In this document: positions 1 through 5,130 of the stretch, in pieces
Layout of the letters: each line of letters begins with the position of its first letter
Numbering within the stretch: the stretch's first letter is position 1
Assembly (NCBI GenBank): GCA_028285285.1
Contig: JANQPW010000814.1
Location: 1 to 5,130, forward strand
Reading direction: 5' to 3'
DNA length: 5,130 nt
From: Silvanigrellales bacterium
Lineage (GTDB): Bacteria; Bdellovibrionota_B; Oligoflexia; Silvanigrellales; Silvanigrellaceae
Notes under the pieces: generated by a model
Database searches by the model: none
Told to the model about the DNA's origin: nothing
What the model saw: only the letters and a program-made list of their open reading frames with translations
Program-made: the position numbers and the translations under genes

Positions 1-1
1 A

Positions 2-2113
2 CTAGGAGTTTGCAACTCGACCCTCATCGAAGTCGGGGTGATCACCCGATGGAGCATCGTCATAAATGTTGTTCGGAGACGGTTGAGAAGAAGGGGAAGT
101 TGAGACTGCCTTGCTCACGGGGGTGGTGTCACGTGCCGGTTTCGCCGAGGGCAGGTTGAGCACTTGACCATAGTCTGAACTCCGCGAATCACCGACCAGA
201 AACTCTTGGGGATTTGTCTCAGTCGTGGCGTCGCTAGGGCTTCTGCTCACCAAACGCCGCAGCTCCTCGACTGCAGTTCCCAATTTCTTCGTTTGATTGT
301 CAATCTCACTTCCCGCAACCGAGAGACCATCAGCTGATTGACTGTTTTCCTGAGTGATGCGATCCAGCTGCCCAACTGCGATGTTGATCTGTGAAATTCC
401 TGTGCTCTGCTCGTTACTTGCGCTTGCAATTTCGCTGAGCATGGAATTGACACGACCAGCATAATCGAGAATCTCTCCCAGAGTTTTCCCACAGTTTGCG
501 GCCACTTTGTTCCCTTCAGCAACCCGTGCATGACTCTCTTCCACAAGCCGCTCAATGGATCGTTTTGACTCTTCAACAATTTGCGAGACCTTCTTGGTGC
601 TTTCAGTGAGGAGCGCGGAGATCTCACCGGCGGCAACCCCACTCTTTTGAGCAAGGTGACCGACCTCTTCTGCAACGACCGCAAAGCCCTTGCCATGCTC
701 GCCGGCACGAGCTGCCTCAACCGAAGCATTGAACGAAAGCAACTTTGTTTGAAAAACAATGTCATTGATAACCTGAGTTTTTTGGGCAATGTCATTGATT
801 ACGTTCACAATCTCAGAAATCTGCTCATTGCTCTTCTGCGTGTGAGACTTAATGCTGTCATTTGACTCACTAATGACGGCCATGGAATCCAACATGTTTT
901 GCATGAGAGCGGATCCTTGTTCCGCTGCTGTTTTGCTTTGTTCGGCAACATCGAGCGACCGGTTTGCATTTTCTGTGTTTGCTTTAACCATTGCTGTGAG
1001 CTCATCAATAGACACACTGGTTTCCTGCAATGAGCTCGACTGGTCGGCACTCGATGCCGCAAGGCGGGCTGAAGTTGTTTTGAGGGAAGAGGCGGAACTC
1101 GATATCTGCCGACTGGTCTGGGTCAGCAGGTTGGCTGTTCGCGTCACCGAGTTCACAGCCCCACGTGTTATGGCCCACCCAATAAACAAACCAAGACCAA
1201 TGGCAACCACAGACGCAACCACGATTTCCAATATTGTGGTGTCAATGGCATTCCGAACCTCCGGCTCAATCACAGCTTGCTGCTGCTTGATGTCATCTGC
1301 AACCCAGAGAATGGATTCTCCAGCTTCCGGCCCGATGACTTCGAGCGTGCTCCGAATCATGTCATTTGACCTTTGCGCCGATGATCGGATAGCGGCCACG
1401 CTCTGTTTGAAGCCCTCCATTTCCCCGCGAATGGTGCTCAGATCACCGAACCACTTCGCATCCACCACCGCCTCAACACTGTCAACAAGTGGGAGAGAGG
1501 CCTCTATTGTGGAGATTGCCTTCGCAGCGTCTTCAGGCTGGTTGTTGAGCAGATAGTTGTAGTAAGCACCTTCAGCTGCCATCACTCGGGCGACCAGCTG
1601 AGCAACCGCCGCAATGGCCTCCGAGCGGGTCGCCACATCAGGGCTGTTCTCCATTTTTTCACCAACGCCATGAATCACCTTCAGCGAATGTGTTGCTTTT
1701 TCAATTTCCGACTTTTTCTCTCTGTGAAGGGCAAAGACCTCGGCAAAGGTCTCATCGTAGGTTTCCATTTTCGTCATGACATCACTGATGCGCGAGACCC
1801 TCTGTGGGTCAGTGATTTCTTGGTTAGCCTTGGCCAAGCTCTCCATAAGAGCTTCGTGACTGCCCTCAAACTTTCGATAGGCCTTGTCTGTTTGCCCAAT
1901 AAGATAGTCTTTCATATCCATCCGAGCCTTCAGAAGCTCAAACTCTAAGTCGAAAACAAGCCCTACGTCTCGCGTCATTTCGCGGTACTTTGTAAAGCTG
2001 TTCCGGGCCTCGCTCAGCGAGATATAGGTCATCACTCCCACGGTGGCGAGAATGACATTCAGAATCACAAAACCCGCTGCAATCTTTTGTCCTAAGGTGA
2101 GATCTTTCAGCAT
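2..2113 (-). CDS. Methyl-accepting chemotaxis protein, transmembrane, with helical sensor domain and no HAMP
   Basis: This is a complete 703-residue chemoreceptor. It senses a periplasmic signal and controls CheA through CheW. TM1 is at about 11-32 and TM2 at about 294-315. The roughly 260 residues between them are predicted mostly helical and resemble the HBM type of double four-helix-bundle sensor in size and character (inference). TM2 runs almost directly into the signalling coiled coil, and I see no canonical HAMP. The hairpin tip is at 451-484, with N462, E466 and R469 matching the trimer-contact positions of Tsr. Likely methylation pairs are Q363/E364 and E568/Q569. The tail (622-703) is Ser/Pro/Asp-rich, apparently disordered, and lacks a CheR-docking xWxxF pentapeptide. 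The ATG has an upstream GAGGGG at 9 nt. It is the last gene of the cheA-cheW operon visible here. Family assignment is certain; the ligand is unknown. Confidence 0.97.
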   Translation of the reverse strand: MLKDLTLGQKIAAGFVILNVILATVGVMTYISLSEARNSFTKYREMTRDVGLVFDLEFELLKARMDMKDYLIGQTDKAYRKFEGSHEALMESLAKANQEITDPQRVSRISDVMTKMETYDETFAEVFALHREKKSEIEKATHSLKVIHGVGEKMENSPDVATRSEAIAAVAQLVARVMAAEGAYYNYLLNNQPEDAAKAISTIEASLPLVDSVEAVVDAKWFGDLSTIRGEMEGFKQSVAAIRSSAQRSNDMIRSTLEVIGPEAGESILWVADDIKQQQAVIEPEVRNAIDTTILEIVVASVVAIGLGLFIGWAITRGAVNSVTRTANLLTQTSRQISSSASSLKTTSARLAASSADQSSSLQETSVSIDELTAMVKANTENANRSLDVAEQSKTAAEQGSALMQNMLDSMAVISESNDSIKSHTQKSNEQISEIVNVINDIAQKTQVINDIVFQTKLLSFNASVEAARAGEHGKGFAVVAEEVGHLAQKSGVAAGEISALLTESTKKVSQIVEESKRSIERLVEESHARVAEGNKVAANCGKTLGEILDYAGRVNSMLSEIASASNEQSTGISQINIAVGQLDRITQENSQSADGLSVAGSEIDNQTKKLGTAVEELRRLVSRSPSDATTETNPQEFLVGDSRSSDYGQVLNLPSAKPARDTTPVSKAVSTSPSSQPSPNNIYDDAPSGDHPDFDEGRVANS
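5..250 (-). other. Disordered C-terminal tail of the receptor with QVLNLPS segment
   Basis: Residues 622-703 follow the end of the signalling coiled coil and are rich in Ser, Thr, Pro and Asp, with no predicted secondary structure by eye. The segment QVLNLPS at residues 650-656 is the most hydrophobic, motif-like stretch in it. The tail ends in an acidic patch around residues 685-697. There is no xWxxF CheR tether at the end. Its role is unknown; it may be a flexible tether for an adaptation protein (inference). Confidence 0.6.
150..166 (-). repeat. 17-nt element, copy 1 (in the receptor tail)
   Basis: On the minus strand this reads CAAGTGCTCAACCTGCC and encodes Q-V-L-N-L-P in the receptor tail. 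It matches copy 2 at 4663-4679 on the plus strand in 16 of 17 positions, differing by one C/T that leaves the leucine unchanged. Confidence 0.5.
662..763 (-). other. Signalling hairpin tip of the receptor
   Basis: Residues 451-484 are the most conserved part of chemoreceptors and form the membrane-distal turn that binds CheA P5 and CheW and builds trimers of dimers. The core reads V-E-A-A-R-A-G-E-H-G-K-G-F-A-V-V-A-E-E-V. The preceding segment has FNA where enteric receptors have LNA, a variant I associate with deltaproteobacterial and Bdellovibrio-like receptors (recall, not a search). Confidence 0.95.
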
Positions 2114-2122
2114 ACTGTCATA

Positions 2123-2130
2123 CCCCTCTT
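2123..2130 (-). promoter_or_regulatory. Ribosome binding site of the receptor gene
   Basis: On the minus strand AAGAGGGG lies 9 nt before the ATG at 2113-2111. A nearer ATG at 2121-2119 is in another frame and meets a stop within a few codons, so it does not compete as a start for a long protein. Confidence 0.7.
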
Positions 2131-2144
2131 ACTAAACACCAACA

Positions 2145-2621
2145 TCACGAGGCTGCGTCGTTGGCAAAACTTGGACTCTTCGTGCGCAAATGAACAATTT
2201 TCTGACTGTCAATGATCTGGATGATGCGTTCTCTGTGGTGGGCAACGGCCGAGATGTGCTCCGCACCGGCAGACTCACCGATCTTTTCTGGACTCGTGAT
2301 AGATGCGGGATCCAACTCGCACACAAACTCGACTGAGTCGACCAAAATGCCAATGGCCTGGTCGCTGTTGTCGAGAATAACGATGGAAGACTCAGGGTTC
2401 GGAACCGTTGGCTTTCCTTCTAGTCTCAGTTGAAAATCAAGCACTGAAACCACGTTCCCTCGCAGGTTGAGAATTCCGCTAAACGCTTCTGGAGAAAATG
2501 CGACGGGCGTGAGTGATTGATTCGCGATGACCTCCCGAACCTCGAGCAGAGGAATGGCATAGAGCTGGTTGGAGGAACTAAAGACCATCATTCTCAGATC
2601 GTCTTCAAACGATTTACGCAT
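2145..2621 (-). CDS. cheW: Chemotaxis coupling protein CheW
   Basis: This 158-residue protein has the normal length for a single-domain CheW, the cytoplasmic adaptor that links receptor tips to the P5 domain of CheA. The SH3-like CheW fold shows as: start of the first barrel near 11-33 (M-V-F-S-S through the L-L-E-V-R-E-V-I segment), the signature G-I-L-N-L-R-G-N-V-V-S-V-L-D-F near residues 49-63, a V-I-L-D strand near 81-84, G-I-L-V-D-S-V near 91-97, and a closing I-I-Q-I-I-D strand near 133-138. The ATG is preceded by AGGAG at 7 nt. The gene overlaps the end of cheA by 8 nt (ATGCGTAA), which suggests translational coupling. It is followed 31 nt later by the receptor gene, giving the core array in one operon. 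Nothing is truncated or odd. Confidence 0.97.
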   Translation of the reverse strand: MRKSFEDDLRMMVFSSSNQLYAIPLLEVREVIANQSLTPVAFSPEAFSGILNLRGNVVSVLDFQLRLEGKPTVPNPESSIVILDNSDQAIGILVDSVEFVCELDPASITSPEKIGESAGAEHISAVAHHRERIIQIIDSQKIVHLRTKSPSFANDAAS

Positions 2622-4419
2622 ATTGCCTCTCCTGATGACTCAAGTGATTCGACACAAGCTTTGTGAGGCTCACGATGGGAGCTGGCTGGCCGTCCCAAAG
2701 AATGGCAATTCCCACATGCCCAGGTCTGTTGCTCAAATCTCGCGGCAGAGCCTTGGCAGCTACCTTTATCTGCGTTTCAACTTCATCAACAAAAATACCG
2801 ACAAACCGATCACCGCTCAGGGGAGTGATGATGAGGGTAGGAGATGCTGTTGCCGGGGTCTCACCCAGTAGCTGACCGAGGTGAAAGCACCTGATCTTCT
2901 CATCGCGTATTTTGAGAATCTCCGAGCCCTCCTGCTGAACAGAAGTGTTCAGGTAATTTGCAGCGGCCAGACACTCTTTGACCTCATCTACCGAGATCAC
3001 ATAGCGCTTTTGACCTCGCTTCAGAACGAAGCCCTCAACAACTCCGAAGTTGGTGGGAATCTCCACCTGAAATGTCGTTCCCTTTCCAGTCTCTGAGCTG
3101 ATAGAAACCGTTCCATTCAGGTTCCGGACCACCTCTCGAACCGAGTCGAGCCCAACTCCCCTGCCGGAAATCTCCGATGCCTCTTCTCGAGTTGAAAAGC
3201 CAGAGTGGAACAGGAGTTCCAGGCACTGCTCATGACTCGGCGTTTCTTCCTCGGAAAGGATTCCCAAACGACGCGCCTTTTTCACAATGGCTTTTGTGTC
3301 AACACCTTTTCCGTCATCTCGTATGGTGAGTCTAATGCGCGATCCAATCACTTTCGCATCAATGGAAAGACGGCCCTCTTTGTCCTTTCCCAGCTGCTCC
3401 CGTTCTTCGGGAGACTCCAGTCCGTGATCGATCGCATTTCGAATGATGTGATTGAGAGGTGCGTTGAGCAGATCAAGAAGGGTTTTATCAATTTCCAGAT
3501 GATCACCTTGAATGACCAACTGAACCTGCTTGGCAACCTGCTGCGACGTGTCACGCACCACACGCTTAATCTTCGGACTGATCGTGCTCAACGGAACTAA
3601 CCGAAGAGCCATCACCCGATTTTGAAGTTCTTGGCTTGTGCGGCACAGCTTCTCCATCAGGCTGTGGACCCGAAGCGGATCGGAGTTCGCCGGAGAATTG
3701 TTCAATTCGAATCGGACCGCGTCAATAAGAATCTGCTGCTCGCTCGACAGATCACTCAGTGCATCGACTTTTGGCAAACTCACCCGAAGAGTTTGGTTTG
3801 TCGCTTTGCCCAGGCCATTCCCTTGAGCCTCGCTCGAAGGTGTTTTCCGCTGAGGCTGAGGAGCCGGAGCTGCTTGATCGAGCTCGTCAGCAAAGATCAC
3901 ATCGCCCGCCTGGGCCTCTTGCAATTTCGTGTAAGGATCGCGAGCACTTGTGTTGGACCCATCACCTGGAGCTGCACCTGTGTCCGACTCATTGCCCTCA
4001 GCAGCAATTCGGGCAATCAGGTCTTCGCAGTCAATCTGCTCCTCGAAGCTCTCGAGTGTGAGTGCATTGTAGCAGCGGCCCAAAACATCGTTCACCTCAA
4101 CGAGGAGCCTGATCTTCTCGTCTGTTACAAAGGCCTCACCTTTTTGAATCTGTGAGACAAGCTGTTCGGCAACGTGGATCAAACGAACGGAGAGGCTCAG
4201 CCCCATACTGGCCGCTGAGCCCTTGAGATTGTGCATATGGCGAAAGAGTCTGGCAATAACGTCGGGCTCTGGTTGCCCAGGAGCAAGCTCGAGCAGAATC
4301 TCCTCGATGTTCTCGAGGGTTTCTCGGGCTTCGTCCAAAAACCCTTGTCTGATTTGCTGTTCCACATTTCCTGACAAGTTCAACCCCAGCTCTTGTCGCT
4401 CACTTCTTGGCCACCTCAC
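2614..4419 (-). CDS. cheA: Chemotaxis histidine kinase CheA, lacking a P2 domain
   Basis: This 601-residue protein autophosphorylates on a P1 histidine in response to receptor state. P1/Hpt covers about 20-137, with phospho-accepting H63 in H-N-L-K-G-S. Residues 138-210 are a Pro/Gln/Ala-rich linker where P2 (CheY/CheB docking) normally sits. P3 dimerisation is about 211-296. The P4 ATPase, about 297-455, has the N box (N-H-I-I-R-N-A-I-D-H-G, 323-333), G1 (D-D-G-K-G, 368-372), F box (F-H-S-G-F-S-T, 404-410) and G2 (G-R-G-V-G-L-D, 419-425), all intact. P5, CheW-like, is about 456-592. The start drawn is a GTG with no clear Shine-Dalgarno. P1 homology begins near residue 19, so initiation at TTG13, TTG15 or GTG18 is possible. 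A stop at 4447-4449 closes the frame upstream. It is the first gene of the operon, overlapping cheW by 8 nt. Confidence 0.95.
   Translation of the reverse strand: MRWPRSERQELGLNLSGNVEQQIRQGFLDEARETLENIEEILLELAPGQPEPDVIARLFRHMHNLKGSAASMGLSLSVRLIHVAEQLVSQIQKGEAFVTDEKIRLLVEVNDVLGRCYNALTLESFEEQIDCEDLIARIAAEGNESDTGAAPGDGSNTSARDPYTKLQEAQAGDVIFADELDQAAPAPQPQRKTPSSEAQGNGLGKATNQTLRVSLPKVDALSDLSSEQQILIDAVRFELNNSPANSDPLRVHSLMEKLCRTSQELQNRVMALRLVPLSTISPKIKRVVRDTSQQVAKQVQLVIQGDHLEIDKTLLDLLNAPLNHIIRNAIDHGLESPEEREQLGKDKEGRLSIDAKVIGSRIRLTIRDDGKGVDTKAIVKKARRLGILSEEETPSHEQCLELLFHSGFSTREEASEISGRGVGLDSVREVVRNLNGTVSISSETGKGTTFQVEIPTNFGVVEGFVLKRGQKRYVISVDEVKECLAAANYLNTSVQQEGSEILKIRDEKIRCFHLGQLLGETPATASPTLIITPLSGDRFVGIFVDEVETQIKVAAKALPRDLSNRPGHVGIAILWDGQPAPIVSLTKLVSNHLSHQERQYA
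2626..2633 (-). promoter_or_regulatory. Strong ribosome binding site of cheW, inside the cheA 3' end
   Basis: The minus strand reads AGGAGAGG here, with AGGAG ending 7 nt before the cheW ATG at 2621-2619. It lies within the last codons of cheA, so cheW can be translated both by reinitiation and independently. It settles the cheW start. Confidence 0.8.
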
Positions 4420-4430
4420 TCGGAGGTGCC
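4409..4430 (-). other. Hairpin over the cheA start region
   Basis: In the mRNA, CACCTC and GAGGTG can pair (6 bp) around a 5-nt loop, CGAGT. Two flanking G-C pairs can be added across a bulged G. The GTG drawn as the cheA start straddles the loop and the 3' arm. The structure is small and may be chance, but it sits exactly at the uncertain start codon and could reduce its use. Confidence 0.35.
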
Positions 4431-4471
4431 AAAAAAGCCTCGAATGCTATTGCTCTTCTACCTGAGGGAGA

Positions 4472-4498
4472 AAATCGCCAAAAAGCTCCGAAACTTGA
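4472..4498 (-). promoter_or_regulatory. Candidate sigma-28 (FliA-type) promoter for the cheA operon
   Basis: On the minus strand TCAAGTTT (4498-4491) is followed by exactly 11 nt and then GGCGATTT (4479-4472). The known FliA consensus is TAAAGTTT-N11-GCCGATAA, so 12 of 16 positions match with consensus spacing. Transcription would begin near 4465, about 46 nt before the GTG at 4419. I found no better sigma-70-like promoter for cheA. The match is by eye and the -10 part is imperfect. Confidence 0.5.
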
Positions 4499-4512
4499 GC
4501 GAGCACCTCAAA

Positions 4513-4752
4513 ATGATCACTAACCACCTGTTAACAAAACAGATCTTTGAGCCAAGAAGTTTCTTTTGCCCCCGAGCCTCTGTGAAAAAAATTTCCACGA
4601 GCCAACGACGGCCCAAGCCACCCATCTGCTCTCAAAAGTCAGCACCAGTTCCCGATACGCCGCAAGTGCTCAACTTGCCAACTTCGGTAGTAACAGAGTT
4701 TTTGAGCGAGCTTGACGACGACGTGATCCAGGGGCTCTCAAGCCACTTGTGA
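4513..4752 (+). other. Open frame of doubtful coding status, ending in a QVLNLPT segment
   Basis: From an ATG at 4513 the frame runs 79 codons to TGA at 4750-4752; in-frame starts also exist at 4444 (ATG) and 4393 (TTG, inside cheA). None has a credible Shine-Dalgarno. The first part looks like random translation, basic and Ser/Pro-rich. The last 30 residues look more protein-like: D-T-P-Q-V-L-N-L-P-T, then an acidic amphipathic stretch (E-F-L-S-E-L-D-D-D-V-I). I recognise no family. It could be a small protein, a decayed gene end, or chance. Confidence 0.2.
4663..4679 (+). repeat. 17-nt element, copy 2 (in the intergenic region)
   Basis: The plus strand reads CAAGTGCTCAACTTGCC. In the frame of the open stretch ending at 4752 it encodes Q-V-L-N-L-P, the same peptide as copy 1 in the receptor tail. 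The two copies are in opposite orientations about 4.5 kb apart. Confidence 0.5.
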
Positions 4753-4784
4753 TTGACCAACGAATTTCCGCTGCACTTCATCAT

Positions 4785-4810
4785 TAAAGTTTGTAAAAAC
4801 AAGAAGATAT
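4785..4810 (+). promoter_or_regulatory. Secondary sigma-28-like candidate upstream of the lipoprotein gene
   Basis: TAAAGTTT at 4785-4792 is a perfect match to the FliA -35 consensus. After 10 nt comes GAAGATAT, matching GCCGATAA at 5 of 8 positions. The spacer is one base shorter than consensus. It could be an upstream alternative to the promoter ending at 4878, or a chance match. Confidence 0.3.
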
Positions 4811-4815
4811 TCCAT

Positions 4816-4853
4816 GTTCTCAGAAAGATTTCAGAAGTTTCAGACAGTTCTCA
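4816..4853 (+). repeat. TCAGA repeats at helical-turn spacing
   Basis: TCAGA occurs at 4820, 4831 and 4840, and a related TCAAC at 4851, giving steps of 11, 9 and 11 bp (31 bp over three turns). The outer two units share GTTCTCA and the inner two share TTTCAGA. The 3' end overlaps the upstream element of the best lipoprotein promoter. This layout suits cooperative binding of a regulator on one DNA face (inference). Confidence 0.4.
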
Positions 4854-4878
4854 ACTGAGCCCCTCCTCCAGCCGATAA
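4851..4878 (+). promoter_or_regulatory. Candidate sigma-28 (FliA-type) promoter for the lipoprotein gene
   Basis: GCCGATAA at 4871-4878 is a perfect 8 of 8 match to the FliA -10 consensus. The -35 side is weak: TCAA at 4851-4854, 16 nt upstream, against TAAA at 15 nt. Transcription would start near 4885, leaving a leader of about 23 nt that just contains the ribosome binding site. That fit supports the call. Confidence 0.5.
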
Positions 4879-4891
4879 TCCACTCAGTGTT

Positions 4892-4904
4892 GGGGAGTGG
4901 GAGG
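4892..4904 (+). promoter_or_regulatory. Purine-rich ribosome binding site of the lipoprotein gene
   Basis: GGGGAG (4892-4897) lies 10 nt and GGGAGG (4899-4904) 3 nt before the ATG at 4908. One is a little far and the other a little close, but together they make this the only credible start. An in-frame GTG at 4887 has no such site and would fall at the predicted transcript start. Confidence 0.6.
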
Positions 4905-4907
4905 AAC

Positions 4908-5130
4908 ATGAACGGCCCGAGCAACAAACACACAACACGGGAGACACTGCTGTGGCTTGCTGCCACAACCGTTTTGTCGGTTGGATGCGATGGCCAGCCT
5001 CTTCCCGAAGACGAAGTGCCCACTGCCGAAGAAGGCACAGCCTCCTTGGAAGAAACGTCTCCCGCAACTTCCGAGGAAAAAGACCCCAAAGGCCAAGCAG
5101 CCACAGACCTTCCCAAAACGAAAACAACCT
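4908..5130 (+). CDS. Putative lipoprotein, N-terminal part, cut by the window edge
   Basis: The frame is open from the ATG to the end of the window, giving 74 residues and one further base. A type II signal peptide is clear: a basic N region with K7 and R11, a hydrophobic core L14-L23, and the lipobox L-S-V-G-C with lipidated Cys27. Residue +2 is Asp28, the inner-membrane retention signal in enterobacteria, though this rule may not hold here. Residues 28-74 are a low-complexity hydrophilic linker with 12 acidic residues, 8 Thr and 6 Pro, typical of a tether before a folded domain lying beyond the edge. It is transcribed divergently from cheA, possibly from a FliA-type promoter. No family can be named from this part. 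The lipoprotein class is well supported; the function is unknown. Confidence 0.8.
   Translation, partial: MNGPSNKHTTRETLLWLAATTVLSVGCDGQPLPEDEVPTAEEGTASLEETSPATSEEKDPKGQAATDLPKTKTT

Larger units (their letters stand above)
4420..4907. other. Divergent intergenic region between cheA and the lipoprotein gene
   Basis: This 488-bp stretch separates two divergent genes and holds no convincing gene. It contains candidate sigma-28 promoters in both directions, TCAGA repeats at 4816-4853, a small CTGTT/AACAG hairpin at 4528-4542, and a plus-strand open frame ending at 4752 of doubtful coding status. The A run at about 4585-4591 has no GC stem before it, so I do not call it a terminator. Confidence 0.7.

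Noticed and set aside
5..60. CheR-docking pentapeptide (xWxxF) at the receptor C-terminus
   Set aside because: The last residues are D-H-P-D-F-D-E-G-R-V-A-N-S, with no Trp, so no tether of the Tsr/Tar type is present.
852..1556. Long plus-strand open frame (234 codons) antisense to the receptor gene
   Set aside because: It lies wholly opposite the receptor's TM2, sensor and coiled-coil coding sequence, resembles no family, and is explained by the biased codon use of the real gene.
2569..2871. Plus-strand open frame over the cheA/cheW junction
   Set aside because: It is a shadow of the cheA 3' end and the cheW start, with no homology to any family I know.
3622..4155. Plus-strand open frame (177 codons) antisense to cheA
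   Set aside because: It is opposite the intact P1-P3 coding region of cheA, is rich in Cys, Arg and Leu as antisense shadows often are, and has no recognisable domain.
4402..4560. Inverted 10-nt repeat ACTTCTTGGC (4402-4411) and GCCAAGAAGT (4551-4560)
   Set aside because: A perfect 10-mer pair 140 bp apart is expected by chance at this scale; one arm is cheA coding sequence and there is no further symmetry.
4575..4600. Rho-independent terminator at the A/T run around 4585-4594
   Set aside because: No GC-rich stem precedes the run on either strand, and no reliable gene ends there.
4753..4784. Sigma-70 promoter starting with TTGACC at 4753
   Set aside because: The nearest -10-like hexamer, CATTAA at 4782, needs a 23-nt spacer, which is far too long; nothing suitable lies at 16-18 nt.
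4820..5127. Minus-strand open frames opposite the lipoprotein gene
   Set aside because: They lie antisense to a clear lipobox protein and run through its promoter and ribosome binding site; their Trp/Gly/Ser-rich products have no family character.

Overview
The window holds a compact chemosensory signalling operon on the minus strand (cheA, then cheW, then a transmembrane chemoreceptor gene). Divergent to it is the 5' end of a lipoprotein gene on the plus strand that runs off the right edge. There are no rRNA or tRNA genes, CRISPR arrays or mobile elements that I can see. Base composition is near 50% GC. The receptor's hairpin tip (F-N-A-S-V-E-A-A-R-A-G-E-H-G-K-G-F) and the lipobox lipoprotein point to a motile Gram-negative bacterium. 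The tip wording, with FNA where enteric receptors have LNA, reminds me of deltaproteobacterial or Bdellovibrionota receptors. That placement is an impression from recalled sequences, not a search result.

Layout from right to left along the operon: cheA (4419 to 2614) encodes a 601-residue histidine kinase with P1, P3, P4 and P5 domains but no recognisable P2. cheW (2621 to 2145) overlaps the end of cheA by 8 nt and has a strong Shine-Dalgarno site inside the cheA 3' end. The receptor gene (2113 to 2) follows after 31 nt and is complete, its stop codon lying almost at the window edge. Receptor, CheW and CheA together form the core signalling array: ligand state is passed from the receptor hairpin tip through CheW to CheA autophosphorylation. 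No response regulator (cheY/cheB) or adaptation gene (cheR/cheD) lies in the window, so the output partner is either beyond the left edge or elsewhere.

The 488-bp divergent intergenic region (4420 to 4907) is the least ordinary part. It carries candidate sigma-28 (FliA)-type promoters facing both ways: one toward cheA with exact 11-nt spacing, and one toward the lipoprotein gene with a perfect GCCGATAA -10 box. If real, they would place the lipoprotein in the flagellar/chemotaxis regulon. The same region has a set of TCAGA repeats at about one helical turn spacing. It also has an open frame whose end encodes QVLNLP, a peptide also found, in frame and with 16 of 17 identical bases, in the disordered tail of the receptor.
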